From contig CM075760.1 in the NCBI GenBank assembly GCA_037974335.1, positions 12,191,791 to 12,255,790 on the forward strand: a stretch of 64,000 nt of DNA, in the 5' to 3' direction. Positions 22,057 through 32,417 of this stretch are shown one piece after another. A program made the translations under genes and the position numbers. This stretch comes from Prionace glauca (taxonomy: Eukaryota; Chordata; Chondrichthyes; Carcharhiniformes; Carcharhinidae). The notes under the pieces are model-generated. The model saw only the letters and a program-made list of their open reading frames with translations, was not told where the DNA came from and made no database searches. The number at the start of each line of letters is the position of its first letter. Position 1 is the stretch's first letter.

Positions 22057-22270
22057 TGACTCATAGAATTCTTACAAAGCAGAAGGAGGACATTCCGCCT
22101 TTCAAATCTGTACCGACCCTTACCCAGGCTTACCCCGTAACCCCATGCATTTGCTCACTAATCCCCCCTAACCTATACATCTTGGGAGTCTAAGGGCAAT
22201 TTCGCATGGACAGTGCACCCAACCTGCACATCTTTGGAGTGTGGGAGGAAACCAGAGCACCCGAAGGACA
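22057..22270 (-). mobile_element. SINE body and tail
   Basis: TCATAGAATTCTTACAAAGC, GCAGAAGGAGGACATTCCGC and GTGTGGGAGGAAACCAGAGC are the reversed tail and body of the tRNA-derived SINE. The head is missing. Confidence 0.8.
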
Positions 22271-22680
22271 TTTTCTGTCTCTCTGCCTAAGAATTCCTCA
22301 ATCCCGGCTCAGAGAGGGTGTATCACCAGAAACAAACATACCTCGGTGTTCTTTAATCCCCAGTCTGGAGCTCAGCCTGGTGTCCCCTTTACCACATCAG
22401 GGTGTGGTATGAGTTTGGATCTCTCCGTTATATGGGGAGTCACCGGCAATGTCCAATTTCAGGGTAAACTTCTACTTTGTTACAATGATTTTTAACCTGG
22501 GACTGAACCATTGTTTAATGTAGACCTGGTCAACGGCCATCATTGAGATTTATCTGAACATGTCAATAAATATTTCATTGTTTTCTGAATAAATATCCCA
22601 ACATTTGCTCAGTCTCTGCCTCTTGTTTGTGCATCTGTTGATTGTTCCCTGTTGGCGAAGGGGCAATGTTAAAGTTTACT
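22271..22680 (+). other. Unassigned, with two AATAAA signals
   Basis: AATAAA at 22565-22570 and 22588-22593 would suit a plus-strand transcript end. No exon, domain or splice pair is recognised before them. Confidence 0.4.
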
Positions 22681-23180
22681 CAGATTCGATAACCATTTGG
22701 ATTTACAAATGTTTTGCCAGGACTGGGGAAATTGCAGCGGTGAGGAAAGGATTGGATTGGCGAGGGTTGTTTTCCTGAGAGGTGACCGAACTGAGGTGTC
22801 TGACATTCTGAGGGGGGCGAGACAGGATGGACAGGAAAGGCCTGTTTCCCCCCCAAACAGAGACAGGAAGTGGGGTTCACACAAATTGAAGGTGATCGGT
22901 AGGAGGATTACAAGGGGCCATAAGGAAGGTGCTTCTCACTCAGAGGGTGGAGGATGCCTGCAAAGCGCTGCCTAAACTGGTGGTTCAGATAGAAACCCCT
23001 CGGCACTCGGATCTGTAGCTGAAACTCTGTGTCCTGTAAAAAGGAGGCTCAGGGGCTGGGTTGCTGGAAGGTGGGATTCGAATGGACAGCTAGTCTTTAT
23101 TTCCCGAGCTGGTGCAGATGTGATGGGCTGAATGGCCTCTCCTGCGCTGTAACCTTTTCTCTGCGTTCTGTTAGCCCTAT
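22681..23180 (+). mobile_element. LINE 3' end, old
   Basis: Words such as GGTGCTTCTCACTCAGAGGG and GATGGGCTGAATGGCCTCTC are LINE 3'-end sequence; earlier parts are decayed. Confidence 0.7.
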
Positions 23181-23354
23181 TGATGGGAGGGATGGAGGAG
23201 TGAGCTGGTTTTTAATAAGAAACAAGAGGAAAAATGGAAGAATGTTTTGAGACAAAGATGATTTTTCCTGATGTTTCCACCCCCCCCCCATCAAATTGAG
23301 TTGGTGATACCCCCACCTGCCCCGTGTTCCCCCCAAATACATTATCCCCAGTGT

Positions 23355-23622
23355 CAGCACGGTGGGACAGTGGGTAACACTGCAGCCTCACTGTGCCAGG
23401 GACCTGTGGGTCATTTGCACCTTGTCCCCGTGTCTGTGTGGGTTTCCTTCCCCAGTCTGAAAGACGTGCTGGGTTAGGGAGCATTGGGCCGGGCTTCAAT
23501 TCCCCCTCAGTGTTACCCCAACAGGAATGTGGAGACTCGGGCAATTCTCACAGTAACTTCACTGCAGTGTTAATGTCAGCCTACTTATTAGTGACACTAA
23601 TAAATAACCTTAAACTGCAGGT
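23355..23622 (+). mobile_element. tRNA-derived SINE with LINE-type tail
   Basis: Head GCACGGTGGGACAGTGGGTA, a shortened body, then tail CACTGCAGTGTTAATGTCAG and CACTAATAAATAACCTTA. The head and tail match other copies; part of the body is deleted. Confidence 0.82.
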
Positions 23623-23842
23623 CTGGGTGCTGCTGTGACATTGCACCCTCTTGTTTAAAGACTCTGCAATGCTGAGACTGGGGAGAGGAGTGAACAACAG
23701 GGAGCAGCATTGCAGCTTCTCTCCCCCCATTGAAACTGGGATTGTTGCTCCATCTGCTGCACCTCCCCACCACATCCACTGGGGGGCAGTCTGGACAATG
23801 GGCTGCAGGCAGACCTCACTGCGCCTGCGCCACAATCACACC

Positions 23843-24316
23843 CGCCGCTCGCGGCCATCTTGCGTTGCCAAGGGAGACGGCCAGCGTCCATCTTGCGTTG
23901 CCAGGGGAGACGGCCAGCGGCCATCTTGCGTTGCCAGGGCAGACGGCCAGCCGCCATCTTGCGTTGCCAGCGGAGGCGGCCCGCGGCCATCTTGCATTGC
24001 CAGTTGAGACGGCCAGCCGCCATCTTGCGTTGCCAGCGGAGACGGCCAGCGTCCATCTTGCGTTGCCAAGGGAGACGGCCAGCGTCCATCTTGCGTTGCC
24101 AAGGAAGGCGGCTGGCCGCCATCTTGCGTTGCCAGCGGAGAAGGCCGCGGCCATCTTGCGTTGCCAGGGGAGACGGCCAGCGTCCATCTTGCTTTGCCAG
24201 GGAAGACGGCCAGCCGCCATCTTGCGTTGGCAGCAGAGACGGTCCGCGGCCATCTTGCGTTGCCAGGGGAGACGGCCAGCGTCCATCTTGCGTTGCCAGG
24301 GGAGACGGCGTCCCCC
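23843..24316. repeat. 33-bp array with YY1-type sites (14 units)
   Basis: CATCTTG starts at 23856, 23889, 23922, 23955, 23988, 24021, 24054, 24087, 24120, 24152, 24185, 24218, 24251 and 24284: fourteen units, thirteen steps, all 33 bases except one of 32. Each unit has CCATCTTG(C), and four have the fuller GCCGCCATCTT, the reverse of the YY1 consensus AANATGGCGGC. Each also carries GTTGCC followed by GGGAGAC-like bases, which resembles an RFX half-site. Because 33 is a multiple of three, frames stay open on both strands (up to 214 codons); that is not evidence of coding. Confidence 0.88.
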
Positions 24317-24800
24317 GCGCTGCTCTCTGGTTGACATCCCCTCCCGCACATGCGCCCAGGCAGTTCCATGTTAATCTTTTAATATTTTAAATTCTGATGA
24401 TTATTATTCACATCCTCACCCGTCAGACTTTCGGTTCCTTCTCCATTCGGGAAAATCATTTCTGTTTTTTATTCCGTCTGTTTTTCAATCACACCCGCGC
24501 GGTGCGCTCTGGGAAAATACTACCGCACATGCGCGGTTCCGCCACCTGCCTCTTTATAAAAATATGTATTTTATTTAATTTTAATTCCGCTCCGGGCGGG
24601 ATTTCCGGGTGGGAATTTCTCTCACTTTCTACATTTCTCAACCGCCGCTTTTTCCTCTGCTGGGGGGGAGGGGCTGACGGTGACGTCACGGAAATATGGC
24701 GGCCGGCCCCGCCTCTCTTCAGGACCCGGATGTTCCGCCAATGAGCAGCGGCCGGGCCGGAGTGGGCAAGAGGTGACACTGGCTGGTGTAGTGCCTGGGG
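24317..24800. promoter_or_regulatory. CpG-rich promoter-like region
   Basis: NRF1-like CGCACATGCGCC (24345-24356) and CGCACATGCGCGG (24524-24536), a perfect CRE TGACGTCA (24681-24688), YY1-type AAATATGGCGGC (24692-24703), an ETS-like ACCCGGATG and CCAAT (24738-24742). This combination is usual in TATA-less housekeeping promoters. The YY1 array lies just upstream on the plus strand. The gene it would drive is not evident: the first plus-strand frame with ATG (24801-25019, 72 codons, MSQRLPVVRKGNSSRTVSAQ) has no recognised domain and runs into LINE sequence. Confidence 0.6.
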
Positions 24801-24959
24801 ATGTCACAGCGACTCCCGGTGGTCAGGAAGGGAAATAGCAGCAGGACAGTCTCTGCCCAAAGGTTTCCCCAGTTCAGCTGCTCAGAGACACTGGGAACCT
24901 CTTCAACTGGAAACTTCAGCTTCTCACATTCACCCCCTGTGTTCAGTCAATGTTTAATA

Positions 24960-25110
24960 GACAATCTCTGTAGGGAAATCAGAAACAACTTGTTCACATT
25001 AAAGGGGATGGGAATCTGAACCATTCTGCTCAAAAAGCTCTGCTCGCCTTGAAATTTCAATGGAAATGTTCAAGATGAGAATTTATAGATACAAGTCATG
25101 TTGTATGTGG
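24960..25110 (+). mobile_element. LINE 3' fragment
   Basis: AAATCAGAAACAACTTGTTC and AAGGGGATGGGAATCTGAAC encode the EIRNNLFT...GMGIW-type C-terminal RT signature. Confidence 0.6.
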
Positions 25111-25249
25111 AACGCTCATGAAGCCACAATAAGATCAGTACAGACATCTCACAGGGTTGTCTGACTGGAGAGATGTCAGAGATGGAGGGGTTAAATATAG
25201 AGCTACAGGGTCTGAAGCTCAGTTTTGGGTTAAGAAAAATGGCAGTACA

Positions 25250-25660
25250 AAGAACAAAGAAAATTACAGCCCAGGAACATGCCATTCGGCCCGTCAAACC
25301 TTCAGTGACCATGCTGCCCGACTTAACTAAAACCCCCTATCCTTCTGGGACCATATCCCTGTATTCCCATCCTATTCATGTACTTGTCAGCTGACTTAAA
25401 AGTCACAACTGCATCCGCTTCTACTATCTCTCCCCGGCAGCGAGTTCCAGGAACCCACTACCCTCTGTGCAAACAATCTGCCATGTCCATCTCCTTTAAA
25501 CCTTGCCCCTCGCACCTTAAAGCATGCCTTCATCGGCCGGGGCATTTTGTTCCTGAACATTATCTGAATCTCGATGTTACACCCATAGTATCTTCGCTCT
25601 GGCCTCGGCCTCAAATGCTTTGTGTCAAATAAGAAATGATAAATTGTTTGATGCATTGCC
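25250..25660 (-). mobile_element. LINE 3' end
   Basis: AAAGAACAAAGAAAATTACA, GCCATTCGGCCCGTCAAACC and the reversed coding RLFAQRVVGSWNSLPGRD identify a CR1-like 3' end. Its inner part, from about 25331, is copied with the tRNA unit at 27664. Confidence 0.8.
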
Positions 25661-26098
25661 AGGAAAGAAACTTCCCTATTTTGACACCTGCACGTATCAG
25701 CAAGTCATCCAGTCTACAAGACAATTTAATAGGTTTAGGTGCAGACTAACATAGTTAATCACCATCTGAAACATGCTAGGGTGAGGGAAGTCTGTACGAT
25801 TTCAGTTTGGTGCTGAATATTATCAGAATCTCGATGTTACAGTCATATTATCTTTGCACTGACCTCAGCTTGAAATGCTTTCTCCAAAATCAGAAATGCT
25901 GAATTTTATGGAAAAAAATGACAAAATTGTGTAAATTTTCTAAGACATATTGAATTTTGTCCAAAATGTATTTGAGGTTAGTATTTATTTAATATCCGAA
26001 TCTTAATAAATGGGGAACGAAAGGACAAAGTAAGGAAATTACAATGCTGTTGAGTGTGAAGGAAGAGAGAGCATGTGGGGGCATCGCTAGCAAGAGCA

Positions 26099-26169
26099 GC
26101 ATTGATGGTTCAGTGGTAGAATTCTCGCCTGCCACGCGGGAGACCCGGGTTCGATTCCCGGCCAATGCA
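26099..26169 (+). tRNA. tRNA-Gly(GCC), one stem mismatch
   Basis: A 71-nt cloverleaf with anticodon GCC in CCTGCCACG, box A TGGTTCAGTGG and box B GGGTTCGATTCCC. It matches vertebrate tRNA-Gly-GCC except for position 7 (A instead of G), which breaks the last acceptor pair (7:66). The duplicate at 28429 has the intact base. No run of four Ts follows within 25 bases. Confidence 0.9.
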
Positions 26170-26601
26170 AAGCTTCTTCTTTCTCCGTTCACTCTGTGTA
26201 TTGGAGCGAATGTCCTGCAAAATTGGGGTAAAACAAGGGAAATATGAAGCCTTGGAACTAAATCCTGAGGGAAATGGATCGCAATATTCGGAAGGTGGTG
26301 CAGTTGTGAATGGTGTTATTGATGATTGAGTGGAAAGTGTTGGATCTTTGGGCTACTGGTGGTCAGTTCCCTTCCCATTCCTCCCTGTGGTAAGAGACGT
26401 GGGTTCATTTTCCCTGCCCGTTCATAGGAGAAAGGGAATAACCAACACACTACAGCAGTGCTGCAGGATCAACGGAACTAAAGAGACTTGTATAGAATTG
26501 TAAACAGTGCGGTCATGCTGCAGTTCTGGAACAGGTTTTCAGAAATAGAAGGGCGGCCAGTAACACACGAGTTTAGAATATATTTACGAGTTGCTACCTC
26601 T

Positions 26602-26675
26602 GTCTCTATGGCGCAATTGGTCAGCACGTTCAGCTATTAACTGAAAGGTTGGTGGTTTAAGACAACCCAGCGACG
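26602..26675 (+). pseudogene. tRNA-Asn relic (copy 1)
   Basis: The 74-nt layout of tRNA-Asn is clear (TGGCGCAATTGG; AAAGGTTGGTGG), but the anticodon GTT is now ATT and the T arm reads GGTTTAAGACAACC in place of the usual GGTTCGAGCCCACC. Many changes are C to T or G to A, as expected from CpG decay. The same changes occur in copy 2, so decay predates the duplication. Confidence 0.85.
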
Positions 26676-27178
26676 GAATTTCCTCACCATCAGCATTCAC
26701 GGGTAAACAGTTGCCTGTTTGTAATGGGTCCGTGAGTGCCAATAAAAAAAAGCTGTCAATTGTTCCCGGCTGTTCTGTTATCTGGTGTTACCAACATTAT
26801 TTAACGAGAACTGACTTCAAACAGGTTACATATAACATTATATACATGCTTCCATTATACCTTTAAACTTAAAAAATACAATCGAAACATGAACTTGTGG
26901 CTGAGCATTTGTTCCTATTCCATATTCCTGTTTCCATTCATTCCTGGATAGATCATAAATCTGTCTAACCCAAACTGAAATGTGTTCAGTGATGGAACAT
27001 CAGAACCCTTTGGAATAGAGAATTCCCAAGATTCATGGGCCTTTGAGTCAAACAATTTCTCCTCATCTCACTCCTAAATCATCAGCGCCTTGTCCTGAGA
27101 TTGTGTCCCTGTGTAGAAATAAAACAGAAGACTGGTGGCTCATGGATGAATTAATATTTTGTAAAGCATCCGCCAGCT

Positions 27179-27250
27179 TCCCTGGTGGTCTAGTGGTTAG
27201 GATTCGGCGCTTTCACCGCCGCGGCCCGGGTTCGATTCCCTGTCAGGGAA
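27179..27250 (+). tRNA. tRNA-Glu(TTC), one T-stem mismatch
   Basis: A 72-nt cloverleaf with anticodon TTC in GCTTTCACC, box A TGGTCTAGTGG and box B GGGTTCGATTCCC. A CCCTG where the duplicate at 29523 has CCCGG leaves one T-stem mismatch. The acceptor TCCCTGG pairs with TCAGGGA apart from the last pair. Confidence 0.9.
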
Positions 27251-27507
27251 TGTAGATTTATTGCTGTACAACAATCCTGTGTTACTTCCCGGTCTGTACC
27301 AGTTCTGTCGGAATCAGTATCAGGGAGATTTCCTCTTTAGTATCTGAATTGGAAATGTCACATTTAAAGAACAAAGAAAAAAGGTAGCGACAGGTTACAA
27401 AGCGCTGGTGATACAAAATGCGGATGATTATTGGAAGAACGATGAAAATGATGCATTAATGAATGGGTAGAAATCATTGATCCCTTAGATATTTGCCAGA
27501 CGAACGC

Positions 27508-27660
27508 TTTTAAATGTTGATGTTGGGGATAAGATGTACAATCAGCTTGAAAGTAAGGGTTATCTTCCTGAATTCAGTGACATGGGCTCTCAGTCTGACC
27601 ATCGGAACCTGCAGCGACACAGCGCAGTTGAACATTGCAGACAGGCAGATTTCCTCCACT
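27508..27660. repeat. Val-tRNA leader module without its tRNA
   Basis: TTTTAAATGTTGATGTTGGG through CAGATTTCCTCCACTG also stands at 29850-29956 (split by an insertion) and 31192-31350, where Val tRNA genes follow. Here it runs instead into the next duplication unit. Confidence 0.82.
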
Positions 27661-28428
27661 GACAACCCCCCATCCTTCCGGGACCATATCCCTCTATTCC
27701 CATCCTATTCATGTACTTGTCAAGTGATGTAAAAGTCACAACTGCATCCGCTTCTACTATCTCTCCCCGGCAGCGAGTTCCAGGAACCCACTACTCTCTG
27801 TGTAAACAATCTGCCATGTCCATCTCCTTTAAACCTTGCCCCCTCGCACCTTAAAGCATGCCTTCATCGGCCGGGGCATTTTGTTCCTGAACATTATCTG
27901 AATCTCGATGTTACACCCATAGTATCTTCGCTCTGGCCTCAGCCTCAAATGCTTTGTGTCAAATCAGAAATGATAAATTGATGCATTGCCAGGAAAGAAA
28001 CTTCCCTATTTTGACACCTGCACATATCAGCAAGTCATCCAGTCTACAAGACAATTTAATAGGTTTAGGTGCAGACGAACATAGTTAATCAACATCTGAA
28101 ACATGCTAGGGTGAGGGAAGTCTGTACGATTTCAGTTTGGTGCTGAATATTATCAGAATCTCGATGTTACACTCATATTATCTTTGCACTGACCTCAGCT
28201 TGAAATGCTTTCTCCAAAATCAGAAATGCTGAATTTTATGGAAAAAAATGACAAAATTGTGTACATTTTCTAAGACATATTGAATTTTGTCCAAAATGTA
28301 TTTGAGGTTAGCATTTATTTAATATCCGAATCTTAATAAATGGGGAACGAAAGGACAAAGTAAGGAAATTACAATGCTGCTGAGTGTGAAGGAAGAGAGA
28401 GCATGTGGGGGCATCGCTAGCAAGAGCA

Positions 28429-28499
28429 GCATTGGTGGTTCAGTGGTAGAATTCTCGCCTGCCACGCGGGAGACCCGGGTTCGATTCCCGGCCAATGCA
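28429..28499 (+). tRNA. tRNA-Gly(GCC), intact
   Basis: 71 nt, anticodon GCC, acceptor GCATTGG pairing fully with CCAATGC, intact boxes A and B. It decodes GGC/GGU. CCA is not encoded, as usual in eukaryotes. The 3' flank AAGCTTCTTCTTTCTCC has no T4 run. Confidence 0.94.
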
Positions 28500-28945
28500 A
28501 AGCTTCTTCTTTCTCCGTTCACTCTGTGTATTGGAGCGAATGTCCTGCAAAATTGGGGGAAAACAAGGGAAATATGAAGCCTTGGAACTAAATCCTGAGG
28601 GAAATGGATCGTAATATTCGGAAGGTGGTGCAGTTGTGAATGGTGTTATTGATGATTGAGTGGAAAGTGTTGGATCTTTGGGCTACTGGTGGTCAGTTCC
28701 CTTCCCTTCCCTCCCGCTGAATTCCTCCCTGTGGTAAGAGACGTGGGTTCATTTTCCCTGCCCGTTCATAGGAGATAGAGAATAACCAACACACTACAGC
28801 AGTGCTGTAGGATCCACGGAACTAAAGAGACTTGTATAGAATTGTAAACAGTGCGATCATGCTGCAGTTCTGGAACAGGTTTTCAGAAATAGAATGGCGG
28901 CCAGTAACACACGAGTTTAGAATATATTTACGAGTTGCTACCTCT

Positions 28946-29019
28946 GTCTCTATGGCGCAATTGGTCAGCACGTTCAGCTATTAACTGAAAGGTTGGTGGT
29001 TTAAGACAACCCAGCGACG
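28946..29019 (+). pseudogene. tRNA-Asn relic (copy 2)
   Basis: Same sequence as 26602-26675, including the ATT anticodon and damaged T arm. It is unlikely to be charged or transcribed properly because the box B is spoiled. Confidence 0.85.
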
Positions 29020-29522
29020 GAATTTCCTCACCATCAGCATTCACGGGTAAACAGTTGCCTGTTTGTAATGGGTCCGTGAGTGCCAATAAAAAAAAGCTGT
29101 CAATTGTTCCCGGCTGTTCTGTTATCTGGTGTCACCAACATTATTTAACGAGAACTGACTTCAAACAGGTTACATATAACATTATATACATGCTTCCATT
29201 ATACCTTTAAACTTAAAAAATACAATCGAAACATGAACTTGTGGCTAAGCATTTGTTCCTATTCCATATTCCTGTTTCCATTCATTCCTGGATAGATCAT
29301 AAATCTGTCTAACCCAAACTGAAATGTGTTCAGTGATGGAACATCAGAACCCTTTGGAATAGAGAATTCCCAAGATTCATGGACCTTTGAGTCAAACAAT
29401 TTCTCCTCATCTCACTCCTAAATCATCAGCGCCTTGTCCTGAGATTGTGTCCCTGTGTAGAAATAAAACAGAAGACTGGTGGCTCATGGATGAATTAATA
29501 TTTTATAAAGCACCCACCAGCT

Positions 29523-29594
29523 TCCCTGGTGGTCTAGTGGTTAGGATTCGGCGCTTTCACCGCCGCGGCCCGGGTTCGATTCCCGGTCAGGGAA
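29523..29594 (+). tRNA. tRNA-Glu(TTC), intact
   Basis: 72 nt, anticodon TTC, intact T stem CCGGG/CCCGG, intact boxes A and B. It decodes GAA. The 3' flank TGTAGATTTATTGCTG lacks a T4 terminator. Confidence 0.94.
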
Positions 29595-29971
29595 TGTAGA
29601 TTTATTGCTGTACAACAACCTGTGTTACTTCCCGGTCTGTACCAGTTCTGTCGGAATCAGTATCAGGGAGATTTCCTCTTTAGTATCTGAATTGGAAATG
29701 TCACATTTAAAGAACAAAGAAAAAAGGTAGCGACAGGTTACAAAGCGCTGGTGATATAAAATGCGGATGATTATTGGAAGAACGATGAAAATGATGCATT
29801 AATGAATGGGTAGAAATCATTGATCCCTTAGATATTTGCGAGACGCACACTTTTAAATGTTGATGTTGGGGATAAGTTGTACAATCAGATTGAAAGTAAG
29901 GGTTATCTTCCTGAATTCAGTGACATGGGCTCTCAGTCTGACCATCGGAACCTGCAGCGACACAGCGCAGT

Positions 29972-30150
29972 AGAACATAGAACATAGAACATTACAGCAC
30001 AAACAGGCCCTTCGGCCCTCGAGTTGCGCCGATCGCATCAACCCCACCAATCTATAGACCTATCTATAACCCCCAATCCCATTAAACCCCATATACTCAT
30101 CCAGAAGTCTTTTAAAAGACCCCAGCGAGTTCGCCTCCACCACCGACAGA
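29972..30150 (-). mobile_element. LINE 3' end between module and tRNA-Val
   Basis: AGAACATAGAACATAGAACA, CAGGCCCTTCGGCCCTCGAG and reversed CR1-type 3' sequence. It splits the Val leader module: CAGCGCAGT lies to the left and GACAGGCAGATTTCCTCCAC to the right. Confidence 0.82.
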
Positions 30151-30180
30151 CAGGCAGATTTCCTCCACTGCTCTTCAGCT

Positions 30181-30253
30181 CTTTCTGTAGTGTAGTGGTT
30201 ATCACATTCGCCTTACACGCGAAAAATCCCCGGTTCGAATCCGGGCAGAAACA
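30181..30253 (+). tRNA. tRNA-Val(TAC)
   Basis: 73 nt, anticodon TAC in GCCTTACACGC, anticodon stem TTCGC/GCGAA, T arm CCCGG TTCGAAT CCGGG. Position 1 is C where Val genes have G, giving a mismatch at the end of the acceptor stem. No T4 run follows within 25 bases. Probably a real gene, perhaps weakened. Confidence 0.88.
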
Positions 30254-31358
30254 CTCATTAAACTTTCTCGTGTTGGATAAGGGAAAATTGTTAAATTTAA
30301 GTTTACTGCTCAACATTATCCGAACCTCGATGTTAAAGACATGTTATCATTGCTCTGATTTCACCGTCAAATACTTTCTGAGAAATAAGGTGCACTGATG
30401 GGAAAGTTCGATTTTGACACCGAGCATTTATCCGCATCTTGTTCAGTCTCCAGCAGATTTAATGGGTTTCTAGGTGCAGACTAATATGGTTCATCACCAT
30501 CTGAAATATCTGATATGGGTGTGTGCTCAAACAGACAGATACAAGTGATAGTGTAATTAAACTAGAGGAAATGGTGCACATTTCACAGATGAATTTTAAA
30601 AATCGTTTTTCATCTCCAACAAATAGGAAATGTTACCCAGACAGATGGGGGAATCGAGACTCAGCGCGGATCTACTGGGCTTTCCTGTAAAGGGCGGAAA
30701 TGTATGCGTCCATAATAAAAAAGGCACAAATGTCACGAACAGATAATTTTTGATTTTCCTCCATTTAAATGTATTTGACTTTGTTTAAAAGCTGACGATA
30801 GTCAATCTCAAAATTGTGATCTGTATTACCCGGTGATTCTGTTGGTCAGTTATGTTTTCAATTCAGTAATGTTCAAGTTCAGAGATATTCAATTCATAAT
30901 AAAGCCATATGTGTTAAATAATACATTAATACTGAATAGTGACACAAATACTGAGTACATTTGTACAATGAGCTTTGATAAGGTGTCATCTGGACTCGAA
31001 ACGTCCGCCCTTTTCACTCCTTACAGGAGCTGTCAGACATTGGGAGATTTTGCAGCATTTTCTCTTTTCCCATCCGCAGTCATTCGTTTTTATCACTGAA
31101 TAATTGATTGAGATTATTCGAAGGAAGATGAGAATCATGGAATAATAAATGAGTAGAAATCATTGCTCCCTTAAATATTTGCGAGACGAATATTTTTAAA
31201 TGTTGATGTTGGGGATAAGTTGTACAATCAGATTGAAAGTAAGGGTTATCTTCCTGAATTCAGTGACATGGGCTCTCAGTCTGACCATCGGAACCTGCAA
31301 CATCACAGCGCAGTTGAACATTGCAGACAGGCTGATTTGCTCCACTACTTTTCCAGTT
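30254..31358. repeat. Val unit 1 spacer
   Basis: Repeats at 31432-32417 with about the same order of landmarks (ATCCGAACCTCGATGTTAAA, TCTGAGAAATAAGGTGCACT, CTGGACTCGAAACGTCCGCC). The 30985-31095 part is a dispersed repeat related to 62666-62830. No protein gene is seen. Confidence 0.82.
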
Positions 31359-31431
31359 GTTTCTGTAGTGTAGCGGTTATCACATTCGCCTCACACGCGA
31401 AAGGTCCCCGGTTCGAAACCGGGTAGAAACA
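31359..31431 (+). tRNA. tRNA-Val(CAC)
   Basis: 73 nt, anticodon CAC in GCCTCACACGC, acceptor GTTTCTG pairing with TAGAAAC (one G-U), T arm CCCGG TTCGAAA CCGGG. It differs from the neighbour at 30181 in the anticodon, so the duplicated Val genes read different codons. Box A TAGTGTAGCGG. Confidence 0.93.
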
Positions 31432-32417
31432 TTAATTAAGGTTTCTCATGTGGGGTAAGGTAAAATTGTTTGATTTCAGGTTGTTGCTCAACATTATCCA
31501 AACCTCGATGTGAAAGACATGTTATCATTGCTCTGACATCAAAGTTAAATACTTTCTGAGAAATAAGGTGCACTGACGGGAAAGTTCGCTTTTGACACCG
31601 AGCATTAATCCGCATCTTGTTCAGTCTCCAACAGAATTTAATGGGTTTCTAGCTGCAGACTAATATGGTTAATCACCATCTGAAATATCTGATAGCAGTG
31701 TGTGCTCAAACAGACAGATACAAGTGATACTGTAAGTGAACTAGAGGAAATGGCGAACATTTCACAGAAGAATATTTTTAAATCGTTTTTCATCTCTAAG
31801 AAAGAGGGAAAACCATTCAGACAGATGAGGGAATTGGGACTCAGTGCGGATCTACTGGAATTTCCTGTAACGGGCCGGAATTTATGCGCCTGAATGTTTC
31901 AAACCCCTAATAAAAAAAGGGTCAAGAGTCACGAACAGATAATTCCTGATTCTCATCCTTTTAAATGTATTTGACTTTGTTTAAAAGCTGACGATAGTCG
32001 ATCTCAAAATTGTGACCTGTATTACCCGGTGATTCGATTGGTTCTGTCGGTCAGTTATATTTTCAATTCAGTGATGTTCAAGGTCAGAAATATTCAATTC
32101 ATAATGAAGTCACATGTGTTAAATAATGTATTGATACGAAATATTGAAACGAATAGTGATTACAATTGTACAATGAACTTTGATAAAGTATCATCTGGAC
32201 TCGAAACGTCCGCCCTTTTCACTTCTTACAGGGGCTGTCAGACATTGTGAGATTTTGCAGCATTTCCTCTTTTCCCATCCGCAGTAATTTGCTTTTATCA
32301 CTGAGGACATTTGGTTGAGATTATTTGAAGAAAGATGAAAATGATGCATTAACGAATGGGCAGAAATGAGTGCTCTCTTAGATATTTGGGAGACGGAAGC
32401 TTCCCCTTAGCCAGGCA
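31432..32417. repeat. Val unit 2 spacer
   Basis: Diverged duplicate of 30254-31190. The repeat fragment CTGGACTCGAAACGTCCGCC to CCCATCCGCAGTAATTTGC recurs at 32190-32305. It ends just before tRNA-Phe. Confidence 0.82.

Larger units (their letters stand above)
25331..27663. repeat. tRNA duplication unit 1
   Basis: About 2.33 kb, directly repeated at 27664-29970. The offset is 2330 at tRNA-Gly and 2344 at tRNA-Asn and tRNA-Glu. Contents in order are a LINE tail, Gly-GCC, an Asn relic and Glu-TTC, then a module (27508-27660) that elsewhere precedes Val genes. Confidence 0.9.
27664..29970. repeat. tRNA duplication unit 2
   Basis: Direct repeat of 25331-27663 with scattered substitutions and a 14-base insertion near 28705. 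It carries the better-preserved Gly and Glu genes. Confidence 0.9.

Noticed and set aside
23655-24390. Overlapping frames of 155-214 codons on both strands
   Set aside because: The 33-bp repeat is a multiple of three, so frames stay open automatically. The repeated peptides (for example RRPASILRCQG) match no family I know.
24801-25019. 72-codon frame after the CpG promoter as first exon
   Set aside because: The ATG position is tempting, but the frame runs into LINE 3' sequence (EIRNNLFTLKGMGI) and no domain or donor site supports it.
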